Shown here: positions 53,222 to 62,064 of the stretch, one piece after another
How the letters are laid out: each line of letters begins with the position of its first letter
Numbering within the stretch: position 1 is the first letter of the stretch
From: JAUUSJ01 sp051880475
GTDB lineage: Bacteria > Bacillota > Clostridia > Lachnospirales > Lachnospiraceae
DNA: 64,000 nucleotides
Assembly: GCA_051880475.1 (NCBI GenBank)
Contig: JBJEOA010000005.1
Coordinates: 9,455-73,454 of the forward strand
Reading direction: 5' to 3'
Translations under genes and position numbers: made by a program
The notes under the pieces: generated by a model
Told to the model about the DNA's origin: nothing
The model's database searches: none
What the model saw: only the letters and a program-made list of their open reading frames with translations

Positions 53222-53857
53222 TCAGTCATAAATTCTATTCTCAAAAAAAACACCTGTTGGATTCAAAAATAACAAGACAATATATGCTGTGAGAGAAAAT
53301 CCAACGACTAAATAAATAGGGGTAACTACTCCTACAAAATAAGTTCCTAAAATAATACAAACAATCGGAATACAATTAAGTATAATCACACATACTGTCT
53401 TTGGAAGATTACGAATTGCTTCATAAAAGGATTTTTTCACTAAATTTTTTATGCTTAAATTTTCTATTGCCATTAATATAAAAATATATGAAGTAATCAT
53501 AAGCCAGAGTAATGTGAAACTTCCTATCAAAACACCAATGACAGACCAAAATCCATTTCCTCCTATTTTTCCTAAAAATAGTATATCAAAAACTAGAATA
53601 CTTTCCGTAATAAGAAATAATGCTCCCACCTTTATTTTTTGTCTTAAATTTAGTTTAAAATAATAAAAGAATTCTCGTATTATAAATATATCCTTTTTTT
53701 CTTTCCACTCTAGCAGCACCGCATACATGGCTGTATATGAAGCTCCGATTGTAAGAAGAGGAATGCAGCAGATTAAAAAAACAATATTTAATAAAATCAT
53801 ATCTCCCACTCTTCCCATAAATTCAAAAAATGGATTTTCAATGTTCAACTTCTTCAT
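53222..53857 (-). CDS. YesL-like DUF624 membrane protein
   Basis: The 211-residue protein has about five predicted spans and the DUF624 N-terminal pattern (NPFFEFMGRVGDMILLNIVFLICCIPLLTIGASYTAMYAV). YesL proteins accompany sugar ABC transporters in Firmicutes; a helper role in uptake is inferred from this association. It lies between the unknown membrane-anchored protein and CE2 in the mannan operon. Confidence 0.88.
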   Translation of the reverse strand: MKKLNIENPFFEFMGRVGDMILLNIVFLICCIPLLTIGASYTAMYAVLLEWKEKKDIFIIREFFYYFKLNLRQKIKVGALFLITESILVFDILFLGKIGGNGFWSVIGVLIGSFTLLWLMITSYIFILMAIENLSIKNLVKKSFYEAIRNLPKTVCVIILNCIPIVCIILGTYFVGVVTPIYLVVGFSLTAYIVLLFLNPTGVFFENRIYD

Positions 53858-53880
53858 CTCAATTCCTCCTCTCTTATATC

Positions 53881-54534
53881 TTAGAGCATCATCTCTAAAA
53901 ATTTTTTGTTCAACACTTTATGCTTTCCTGTATTGGGAAAAGCTAAAATATATTTCTCATCTACATCTTGTCTTAAATATTTCATTAGCTTTGTCTCTTC
54001 TACATAAATTCCGACTAGGGAATCCTTTTCTTTTATTCCAATTTTATTTTGCTCTATCTTTTGTAAATCCTTTGCCAATAAAAATCCACTCAGCTCTTCA
54101 AACTCCGCTCCCAGAGATTTGCAATATTCATAAAAACTCTCCGGCATAATAACCGCATCAATCTCTCCTGAAGACCAGTTAAAGAAAAATTTTTCATAAG
54201 AACTTTCATTTACTCCCTTCAGATGCACCCCTCCATAGGATATAAGATAATCCGAATCGACGGAAATTTTTTTCGGATTTTGGTTGGCAAAGGATGCGAA
54301 GTCTTTTTCTAACTTCGCATCTCTATCATAATCTACTTCCTGATTTATAATAACACAATGGAACTTCATATCCCTATCGCCAAAAAAAATGTGATATAAG
54401 AAGAGAATTACGATGACTACAAATAACAAAAATAATAAAATATGATACCAATAGTAATTTGCGATATATTCAATCGTTTTATTTCTATCCATGTTTTTCG
54501 TTTTTTCTCTGATATCATCTATCCATTTTCCCAT
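53881..54534 (-). CDS. Membrane-anchored protein of unknown function
   Basis: The 217-residue protein has a charged N terminus, one predicted membrane span (about 30-50, HILLFLLFVVIVILFLYHIFF) and an extracytoplasmic domain of about 165 residues. The domain is reminiscent of part of a solute-binding fold (GEIDAVIMPESFYEYCKSLG), but no family was recognised with certainty. It sits between the ABC permease and YesL genes. This suggests an accessory role in sugar uptake. Confidence 0.6.
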   Translation of the reverse strand: MGKWIDDIREKTKNMDRNKTIEYIANYYWYHILLFLLFVVIVILFLYHIFFGDRDMKFHCVIINQEVDYDRDAKLEKDFASFANQNPKKISVDSDYLISYGGVHLKGVNESSYEKFFFNWSSGEIDAVIMPESFYEYCKSLGAEFEELSGFLLAKDLQKIEQNKIGIKEKDSLVGIYVEETKLMKYLRQDVDEKYILAFPNTGKHKVLNKKFLEMML

Positions 54535-54594
54535 GCAATCATCCCTTCTCTTCTTATCTTTTATCTATTCTTTTTATTGATTACCTTTTTATTT

Positions 54595-55437
54595 TTAACC
54601 CTTTACTGCACCAGCAGCCATTCCGCCGTATACCTGTTTTTGGAATACTAGGAATAAGACTAAAATTGGTATAATTGTAATGATAACTCCTGCACAAATA
54701 TAGTTATATTGATTTCCATAAGGTCCTGTAAATGTGTATAGCGCTGTAGATATTGTACGAAGTTCTGGAACCTGTAAATAGAGGTTTGACATATAGTACT
54801 CGTTATAAACACTTACACCTTTTAAAACCATAGAGGTTACAATCGCTGGTTTTAATAATGGAAATAGAATCTTGAAAAACACTCCAAAATAAGTACATCC
54901 ATCCATAATCGCAGACTCATCTAAAGAGACTGGCAAGTTCTCAAAAAATTGTAGAAAAATATAGATAGAAATAATATCCGTTCCCATTAAAACAATCATA
55001 TATCCATATAAATGGTTGATTAATCCCAAAGAATACATAATCTGATAAACAGTTACCTGTGTCGCAATACCTGGAATCAAGGATGCAAACATAAATAAGT
55101 TTTGAATCATACCATTTCCAGGAAACTTAAATCGATTTAAAACGTAGGCAAGCATGGATCCAATAAAAATAGATGCTGCCAATACTACGATAAGTACGAT
55201 TCCTGTATGGAGAAAACCTCCGAGCATATTTGCTTTCTCAAAAGCTATTTTAAAATTTTCAAAGTATCCAAAGCTCTGTGGAAGATCTAATACAGATGTT
55301 GTATTATATTCCTCAGTTGTCTTAAAAGCTGTTAAAATACAAACACAAACTGGAATAATTGCAACTAAAGAAGCTGCGATTAAAAATACATACTTTGCGA
55401 TTGAAAAAATGATACTTCCTATATGTACTTTTTTCAT
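54595..55437 (-). CDS. Sugar ABC transporter permease, MalG-like
   Basis: The 280-residue protein has six predicted spans and the EAA loop ESAIMDGCTYFGVFFKILFPLLKPAI near residues 184-209 that docks on the ATPase. Partner of the permease at 55434-56456 (4-bp overlap). No ATPase gene is present in the locus, so a shared MsmK/UgpC-type ATPase encoded elsewhere must be used. Confidence 0.93.
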   Translation of the reverse strand: MKKVHIGSIIFSIAKYVFLIAASLVAIIPVCVCILTAFKTTEEYNTTSVLDLPQSFGYFENFKIAFEKANMLGGFLHTGIVLIVVLAASIFIGSMLAYVLNRFKFPGNGMIQNLFMFASLIPGIATQVTVYQIMYSLGLINHLYGYMIVLMGTDIISIYIFLQFFENLPVSLDESAIMDGCTYFGVFFKILFPLLKPAIVTSMVLKGVSVYNEYYMSNLYLQVPELRTISTALYTFTGPYGNQYNYICAGVIITIIPILVLFLVFQKQVYGGMAAGAVKG

Positions 55438-56456
55438 ACGTTACTTCCTCCTCCCTGCTTTGCCTTTAACGCTGCTTTTGCCTCTTTCTTTCTTCTTCTA
55501 ACTGCTGCCTTAGACTCATCATCTGTTCCATCGTCAAATACATATGCAAAGAATAATTTTTGGGCAATCGTACATAAAATAATAATTGCTAATAAAACAA
55601 TTGCCATCGCACAGGCAAGACCAACCTTTTGGTTTTCGTGAGCTAAACGGTTCATAATAACGAAGTAAGTACCTGTTCCCATTGTACCGTTTGTAATAAC
55701 ATATGGTGGTTCGAATGCGCTGAGAGAGCCACTAATTGAAAGGATAATATTCAGTACAACGATAGATTTAATACTTGGAAGGATAATATAAAGGAACTGA
55801 TGCCATCTATTTGCTCCATCAAGAGATGCCGCCTCATAAAGTTCAGAATCTACTGACATCATTGCACCCAGAAATAAAATCATATTCTGTCCTGTATATC
55901 TCCAAACAGATGTTGCTGCCAAAGAAATATTATTAATCCTTTGGTCTTGAAGCCACATTGGTATATTGTCAATATTCATTCCTATCATCTGCAAGAGAGA
56001 GTCAAGCACGAATCCTCTCGCATAGAAAAATTTAAAAATAAATCCAACCGCAATACCACAAATTAAATATGGGAAAAACATTGCTGCCTTAAATACACCG
56101 CTTCCTTTTACTCCAAATACCATCAAAGAAGCAAAGAATAAGGCAAGTGCAAGCTGTACAATCGCTCCAAGCATATAGTAAACGCTGACAAAGAGTGATT
56201 TAAAGCAATCGCTTCTTTGAAAAACATCAATATAATTTTTAAGACCAACAAATGTCTTTCCACCTATGTATTTCATATCATAAAAACTAAATTGAATCAT
56301 CTTTAGAAATGGAATATAGGTAAACAAGAGGAGTAATAATAGCGGAACAAATAGAAATACCACAATTACCGTCGCTCTTTGTCCATCTCCACTTTTGAAC
56401 CATTCTGGAAAACTTCTCTTCTTTTTTGGTCTAACATATGCTTCATTTTCATTCAT
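55434..56456 (-). CDS. Sugar ABC transporter permease, MalF-like
   Basis: The 340-residue protein has six predicted spans, the EAA loop YEAASLDGANRWHQFLYIILPSI near residues 203-225 and long basic tails at both ends (KAAVRRRKKEAKAALKAKQGG at the C terminus). Its 3' end overlaps the next permease gene (ATGA). With the binding protein 16 bp upstream it makes up the importer for mannooligosaccharides. Confidence 0.93.
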   Translation of the reverse strand: MNENEAYVRPKKKRSFPEWFKSGDGQRATVIVVFLFVPLLLLLLFTYIPFLKMIQFSFYDMKYIGGKTFVGLKNYIDVFQRSDCFKSLFVSVYYMLGAIVQLALALFFASLMVFGVKGSGVFKAAMFFPYLICGIAVGFIFKFFYARGFVLDSLLQMIGMNIDNIPMWLQDQRINNISLAATSVWRYTGQNMILFLGAMMSVDSELYEAASLDGANRWHQFLYIILPSIKSIVVLNIILSISGSLSAFEPPYVITNGTMGTGTYFVIMNRLAHENQKVGLACAMAIVLLAIIILCTIAQKLFFAYVFDDGTDDESKAAVRRRKKEAKAALKAKQGGGSNV

Positions 56457-56472
56457 GGAAGGTTCCCCCTTT

Positions 56473-57843
56473 TTACTTTACTTCAACGCCTTTTGACTCC
56501 TGTGCTGCTGTCCATTTCTCATTCCAAGTATTCATGAGATCATCTAAAGTTTTACTTCCATAGAGTGCTGCCTCCAAAATTTCACAATCTGGATAGTCAT
56601 TATTATTAATTCCTACTTCACTTTCATTATTTACTGCATCAAATAAATCTTCCTCTCCCTCTAACGCTGGAGTATCTGGAAGCAACTCAATTCCCTTAAA
56701 ATCAGCAAGTGCATCTGGCAAAGGCTCGCTCTTTAAAGCTGGAATACTTCCCTCATCTGTGTAGATAGTTGATTCTTCAAGTAACCATTTCAAATAAACC
56801 ATAGCGCCAATCTGATTATCTTCTTTGCTCTGTTTATTAATACCAAAGCAATAATTTCCGCCAGAACCTGCATATTGTTTTCCATTTACTGTAATAGGGA
56901 AGGACATATATCCGATATCATCTGGATTATCACCAGCCTGCTTACACTGCTCTACTGCCCAAGATCCGAGAACCATTGTTGCAATCTCGCCTTTATTGAT
57001 CATACCCTTAGAAGATTCCCAATCGCTGCTGGCAGGGTCTTCCTCCACAAGTTTTCTTGCTACTGCCTCATACAGTGTATAATAAACTGCGTAAGGTCCT
57101 GTCATATCTGCTCTCTTGCTAAATGGATTTTTAGAATGAATAATTGTCTGTGTCATATAAGCAGGATCTCCTGTCGCTGCTGTTCCGATATACTGATCCC
57201 ATGCTCCCATTGTCCATCCTGCTGCAAAGTTTGTGTATAGAGGAATGGCATCTATTTTGTCCTTAATGATTTGTAAGTCCTTTAGAAATTCATCTGGAGT
57301 TTTTGGAAGCTCTTTAATTCCCGCATCTGCCCAAACCTTTTTATTATAAAGCACACCGTTCGCAGTTCCTCCATTTGCAATTCCGTACACTGTTCCACCA
57401 AAAGCAGCCTCGCTCACAAAATTATATGTTTGATCTAAAGTCTCAAAGCTTCCAAGAGGAGAAAAATAATCTGCCAACTCGCTTTTATTTACGGATGTCG
57501 GAATAAAACAAAGTTCACCCCAGTCTCCTGTTGTCAAACGAAGATTTAGAGATTCCTCATAATCAGTAATTCCCTCATAGCTAACTTTAATATTTGGATA
57601 AATTTTCATAAATTCTTCCGCATATCCCTTGTAGACAGTATCCACAATATCCGTTCTGTTTGTGAGAACTTTAACTTCAGCGTTCAAATCCTTATAATCC
57701 TCGCCGATCTTAATCTGATCAATAGTTGGCAAAGTTACATTGCTTGTTTCTTTTTTCTCACCATTTCCTCCTCCACAAGCTGCCATCGACAACATCATTG
57801 TTGTTACAAGTCCTAAACTTGTCACTCGTTTCCATGTCTTCAT
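56473..57843 (-). CDS. Sugar-binding lipoprotein of the mannan ABC importer
   Basis: The 456-residue protein has a lipoprotein signal peptide (MKTWKRVTSLGLVTTMMLSMAACGGG, lipobox Cys at 23) and an extracellular solute-binding protein family 1 fold. By analogy with the Roseburia mannan locus it should bind mannooligosaccharides, but ligand residues cannot be assigned here. It is the first gene of the transporter operon. A palindrome lies about 27 bp upstream of the start. Confidence 0.92.
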   Translation of the reverse strand: MKTWKRVTSLGLVTTMMLSMAACGGGNGEKKETSNVTLPTIDQIKIGEDYKDLNAEVKVLTNRTDIVDTVYKGYAEEFMKIYPNIKVSYEGITDYEESLNLRLTTGDWGELCFIPTSVNKSELADYFSPLGSFETLDQTYNFVSEAAFGGTVYGIANGGTANGVLYNKKVWADAGIKELPKTPDEFLKDLQIIKDKIDAIPLYTNFAAGWTMGAWDQYIGTAATGDPAYMTQTIIHSKNPFSKRADMTGPYAVYYTLYEAVARKLVEEDPASSDWESSKGMINKGEIATMVLGSWAVEQCKQAGDNPDDIGYMSFPITVNGKQYAGSGGNYCFGINKQSKEDNQIGAMVYLKWLLEESTIYTDEGSIPALKSEPLPDALADFKGIELLPDTPALEGEEDLFDAVNNESEVGINNNDYPDCEILEAALYGSKTLDDLMNTWNEKWTAAQESKGVEVK

Positions 57844-58145
57844 TTTTTAACCTCCTGTTTAATTAAATTTTAACTATTTTTTAGTTAATGTTATTCTACA
57901 CCCTTTTTATGTTTTTTACAAGTTTTTTTCATTAATCTATATATTTTTGCCATTTTTCATGATTTTTTACATCATTTTAACTTAATTTTTAATAATTATA
58001 TACTTTATTTTTTAAGTTATGTTTTTCTTTAAAGAACTATCTCTTACTCCTCATAATTTTCTTATTGGATTTCTGTAACAAAAAAAGGATATTGAAATTT
58101 TTTCAACATCCTTTTTTTCACGCTATTGTATTTCCTCTTATTTTT
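57844..58145. promoter_or_regulatory. Promoter region of the mannan ABC operon
   Basis: The perfect palindrome TTAACTA-TTTTT-TAGTTAA (57870-57888) lies just upstream of the RBS of the binding-protein gene. AT-rich repeats with TTTAACTTAA-like elements are found up to 58020, some resembling TTAAGTT runs before the GH36 gene. It may be the operator of the LacI protein encoded next door, though it lacks the usual central CG. Confidence 0.5.
58080..58118 (-). terminator. Terminator of the LacI gene
   Basis: AAAAAAAGGAT-A-TTGAA pairs with TTCAA-C-ATCCTTTTTTT; A/T tracts on both sides; 28 bp after the lacI-type stop codon. Confidence 0.85.
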
Positions 58146-59168
58146 CTATTCTTTTTCTTTTAACTTCACACTCTTTTTTATGACAATCTTTCCAGAAACA
58201 ATTTCAAGACCCTGTCCTGACTCTGGATTTTTAAGTCTTTTTAATATTTTGTTTAATGCAACTTTGGTCATTGCTCTCGTATTTACCTCGTAAGTCGTAA
58301 TTTTAAAATCTGCAAATCCTGGATATAAATAATTGTCAAAACCTACTACTGCAATATCTTCAGGTACTCGATATCCCTCTTCATTTAATCTCTCAATTAA
58401 TAACCCCGCTGTCAAATCACAATTACATACAAATGCCTCTGGTAATCTTCTTGGAAGCTCAAACTGAATCTGACCTAACTCATCTCTATCTTCTATCACC
58501 CATTCTGGCCATATTTCTTTTTTATGCTCCATCATTGATTTTGCAAACCCGAAATATCTATCCATAATACTGCTTGTAGCATGGATAGATCCGACAAACG
58601 CAAGCTCTTTATACCCATTTTGAAATAAAAGTTCTGTCATAAGATACATGCCATAAAAACTATCTACAATTACCGCATCTTTTGCCAAATCTTTATCATA
58701 GAAATCTAAAAAAACAATTGGAATACTTGTCGCTTTTTTTAATTTACTAATATACGGCTTTCCAATCTCACCAATAATAACAAGTCCATCCACCGTTTTT
58801 TCTTCAATGCACTGAGGCAGAGCAAATGTTTCTATCTCCGCCACCTTCTTTAATACCTCAACTGTTGTAAAACAACGTTTTTCCGTTGCAAGTAAAGCCA
58901 GTTCTTGATACATTTTCCAGTAAAAAGTAGAATATTGCGCTAAATAATTCTCAGCAATCAAAACTCCTATCTTAATAAATCCCGCAAAATTTTCCATTCT
59001 TTTTGTGCCTCGATTTCCAATAGGTTGATATCCCATCTCATCTGCTATCTTTTGTATTTTTACTTTTAGCTCCTCACTCACTCCCTTATTTCCAGTTAAA
59101 GCATTATGAACTGTTACTGTACTTACTCCTACTTTCTGTGCAATATCCGCTAATCTTACCTTTGCCAT
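58146..59168 (-). CDS. LacI-family regulator of the mannan locus
   Basis: The 340-residue protein has the LacI helix-turn-helix and hinge (RLADIAQKVGVSTVTVHNALTGNKGVSEE; residues 4-32) and a periplasmic-binding-protein-like sensor domain (about 65-335). It lies between GH36 and the ABC operon, with a terminator after it. It probably represses the mannan genes until a mannooligosaccharide or mannosyl-glucose binds; the ligand is inferred. Confidence 0.92.
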   Translation of the reverse strand: MAKVRLADIAQKVGVSTVTVHNALTGNKGVSEELKVKIQKIADEMGYQPIGNRGTKRMENFAGFIKIGVLIAENYLAQYSTFYWKMYQELALLATEKRCFTTVEVLKKVAEIETFALPQCIEEKTVDGLVIIGEIGKPYISKLKKATSIPIVFLDFYDKDLAKDAVIVDSFYGMYLMTELLFQNGYKELAFVGSIHATSSIMDRYFGFAKSMMEHKKEIWPEWVIEDRDELGQIQFELPRRLPEAFVCNCDLTAGLLIERLNEEGYRVPEDIAVVGFDNYLYPGFADFKITTYEVNTRAMTKVALNKILKRLKNPESGQGLEIVSGKIVIKKSVKLKEKE

Positions 59169-59279
59169 CTTATTCCTTCTCTCTTTTACTAATTATTGTT
59201 TGTGATTTTCTTCACTGCGTAACAGTTCTGACATAACACTTTAAAGCAATCCTTCATTTTTATAATATTTTCCCGTTTA

Positions 59280-61475
59280 TTATGCAGAAGCTTTTTCTAT
59301 AAAATGATAAATCTTACTTATAAAATCTCCATTCAGATTTTTCACTAAAAATCCGCAGTTCATAAGCTCATCACCGCCATAGATTTCACCTGTTTCTTCC
59401 CAAATATATTCTTTCTCAGGGTCTAATCCTTTTAAATAAATTTTGCTGCTTTTTTTATTTACCCTAGCCAAAACTTGAACATAGGTTATAAGCGCCTCTT
59501 TTTTATCTTTAGAGACAATTTCCCAACAATCAATTGGCTCTTGCTCACTCCAAGATGAAATACGATAATAATCTCCTTTTTGAATTAACTTATAATATTT
59601 ATTATACAATGCAGTTTGACTTGGAATCTGTGCCCTATCTTCCTCAGAAATCTTCGTAATATCAAGCTCATAACCAAATGTTCCACATAAAGCGACATCT
59701 CCCCTTGTCTTAAACGGAGTTACTCGATAAGCAGTATGATTTGGACAGTCACTCACATGGGCTCCAATTGTAGAAAGTGGATAAAGTAAGGCTGTCCCCT
59801 CCTGAATTTTAAGTCGCTCAATTGCGTCCGTATCATCAGAACACCAAATCTGTGGACTATAGTATAACATTCCTGGGTCAAAACGTCCACCTCCACTACA
59901 ACAATTCTCTAATAATAAATTTGGAAATTCCTCCACCAATCTCTCCTGAAGTTCATACACTCCAAGCATATAGCGGTGAAGCAATTCATCTTGTGCTTCC
60001 CTATCCAAAAAACTACTTCCAATATCACAAATTGGTCGGTTCATATCCCATTTTACATAAGTGATATTGGCACTTCTTAAGATTTTTGCTACAGATTCAT
60101 ACACATAATCTCTAATTTCTTCTCTAGATAAGTCTAGCACATACTGTGCTCTGCTTTGCGTAGGTATCCTTCCATTAAGCTGCAACGCCCAATCAGGGTG
60201 AGCCCGATATAAATTTGAATTTAAAGAAATCATCTCCGGCTCAAACCAAATACCAAATTCCAATCCTATCTCATTTACCTTTGACACAAGAGCAGGTAAC
60301 CCTCCAACTATCTTTTCTTCATTTACAATCCAATCTCCAAGAGAGGAGTCATCATTATCTCTTTTTCCGAACCAGCCATCATCCATAACAAGCATTTCAA
60401 TTCCCTGCTTTTTGGCCTCTCTCGCAATATCAAGCAGCTTTTCTGTATCAAACTCAAAATACGTCGCCTCCCAGTTATTAATAAGAATCGGGCGTTTTTT
60501 ATACTGATAAGAACTGCGAATCATATGATTTCGATAAAAATCATGAAGATTTCTCGTCATTTTTCCAATTCCTTCGCTAGAATATACAAGAACGACTTCT
60601 GGAGTTTGAAATTCCTCCCCTGATTTTAAATTCCATCCAAAATGATCAGGATGAATTCCCATTGTCATACGAACCTGGTCATTGCAAGTAAGCTCTGCCT
60701 GTGCAAGAAAACTTCCAGAATATACAAAATGCATTCCATACACCTCACCCACATCTTCTGTCGTCTCTGGCGTTACTAAAGCCAAAAATGGATGCTCATG
60801 ATGACTGGAAATTCCTTTATTTGAAGAAACCATCTGTTTTCCGAAACGAATTTCTCCCCTTTGTATATGACGTTCTCTCGCCCATGCTCCCACAAGACTT
60901 AACATCTCAAATTTCTTATTATCCATATCTATACATGCACTATAAGCCTTGCGTAATTTAAGTCTTTTTTCTGACTGATTCAAAATTTTTACGTTTCTAG
61001 TAATAATATCTTTCTCATAAAAAACAGAGTAGGAAAGTCTAACTTCCATATTAAGAATCGGATCTTCACATATTATTGTCAATGTCTCTACTTCATCTTC
61101 TTTTCCAAAAGAAGCTGGAAGCCCTAAAAGTTTCTTTTTCCCCCTCTCAATTATATGAGAGCGATAAAAGATTTCACATCCTGTATAATTTTCCTCCGTC
61201 TGCACCTCAAGACAACTCTCTCTATAATCTCCCACGCCACCTGTAGGATATTCTGCCAGAAAATTATCAAGAAACATTCCCTTTTCCCTCTCTAAAACAG
61301 AGGGAGTAAATGGTCTTTCATGAATTCTAAGAAGTTCTCTTCTTGGCATTCTCGAAATCCTCTTTCCATAATAGATATGTCCGACATATCCCTCTACTGT
61401 GAGCCCGATGATATAGGACGTATTTTTTGTATCAAGCTTAAATATCTTCTTCTCCTCGTCAAACCTTATACCCAT
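59280..61475 (-). CDS. GH36 alpha-galactosidase
   Basis: The 731-residue protein has the GH36 group I signatures: NNWEATYFEFDTEKL near residue 335, MLVMDDGWFGKRDNDD near 360, nucleophile Asp in TYVKWDMNRPI near 475 and acid/base Asp in WCSDDTDAIERLKIQ near 545. No signal peptide. It removes alpha-1,6-galactose side groups from imported galactomannan oligosaccharides. First gene in the right-to-left mannan locus, upstream of lacI. The length equals that of tetrameric bacterial enzymes (AgaA type). Confidence 0.94.
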   Translation of the reverse strand: MGIRFDEEKKIFKLDTKNTSYIIGLTVEGYVGHIYYGKRISRMPRRELLRIHERPFTPSVLEREKGMFLDNFLAEYPTGGVGDYRESCLEVQTEENYTGCEIFYRSHIIERGKKKLLGLPASFGKEDEVETLTIICEDPILNMEVRLSYSVFYEKDIITRNVKILNQSEKRLKLRKAYSACIDMDNKKFEMLSLVGAWARERHIQRGEIRFGKQMVSSNKGISSHHEHPFLALVTPETTEDVGEVYGMHFVYSGSFLAQAELTCNDQVRMTMGIHPDHFGWNLKSGEEFQTPEVVLVYSSEGIGKMTRNLHDFYRNHMIRSSYQYKKRPILINNWEATYFEFDTEKLLDIAREAKKQGIEMLVMDDGWFGKRDNDDSSLGDWIVNEEKIVGGLPALVSKVNEIGLEFGIWFEPEMISLNSNLYRAHPDWALQLNGRIPTQSRAQYVLDLSREEIRDYVYESVAKILRSANITYVKWDMNRPICDIGSSFLDREAQDELLHRYMLGVYELQERLVEEFPNLLLENCCSGGGRFDPGMLYYSPQIWCSDDTDAIERLKIQEGTALLYPLSTIGAHVSDCPNHTAYRVTPFKTRGDVALCGTFGYELDITKISEEDRAQIPSQTALYNKYYKLIQKGDYYRISSWSEQEPIDCWEIVSKDKKEALITYVQVLARVNKKSSKIYLKGLDPEKEYIWEETGEIYGGDELMNCGFLVKNLNGDFISKIYHFIEKASA

Positions 61476-62064
61476 TTTGCCTCTCCTTTATTTTTTAATC
61501 ATTTTTAAGTTAAATTAAGTTTAAGTTTATTAAACAATGTTTTATTAAAAAAGTCAATAGTTTTTTCCGTTTTCTTTTGTTATTACTATGAAAATCTTAT
61601 CCAAAAGACAAACAAATCGACGCAGAAAAAATATCGTTGTAAAAGAAAGATATTTTTTCTGCTGTATAATGGAAATTTATAGAATATAGGCTCTTTCCTT
61701 TATGGTTGTGCCTGCAAAATCAAGTATATCTATAGATATTCACTTAAAAAATTTAAATTACTTTATGTTTTTACTTAAATAAAAAAATTACATTCAAATT
61801 CACTCTTCTAAAAAATAAAAAAACAGAAAAACTGTCATAAAAAACGGAAAAACTATTCCTATTTTTATGACAATTTACGACTTATTTTGCAAGAAAATAA
61901 ATTGACAGATTCATTTTTATATAGTAGACTAGGTTTAAATTGCATAGAGATTAAAAATATATGCGATATTTTATATATTTTCGCTCTATCTCATCATTTC
62001 TGTATGTGGATAATATGAAAAAAAGTTTTTAAAAAACTGCATACACAGTAAAAAGGAGGATTTT
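61476..62064. other. 589-bp intergenic region with two strong hairpins
   Basis: No protein-coding gene is credible here. Two hairpins are seen: a perfect 14-bp stem GCAGAAAAAATATC/GATATTTTTTCTGC at 61622-61662, and TGTCATAAAAA/TTTTTATGACA with an inner GGAA/TTCC stem at 61833-61872. Neither lies at a gene end. The GH36 side contains repeated TTAAGTT/TTTAAGT elements. The symporter promoter is at 61902-61930. Confidence 0.6.
61902..61930 (+). promoter_or_regulatory. Promoter of the second AGCS symporter gene
   Basis: TTGACA (61902-61907), 17 bp, TAGACT (61925-61930); leader of about 130 nt. Confidence 0.7.

Noticed and set aside
61931..62064. Glycine or other riboswitch in the leader of the second AGCS gene
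   Set aside because: No conserved aptamer core could be recognised; the leader is AT-rich with only weak stems.
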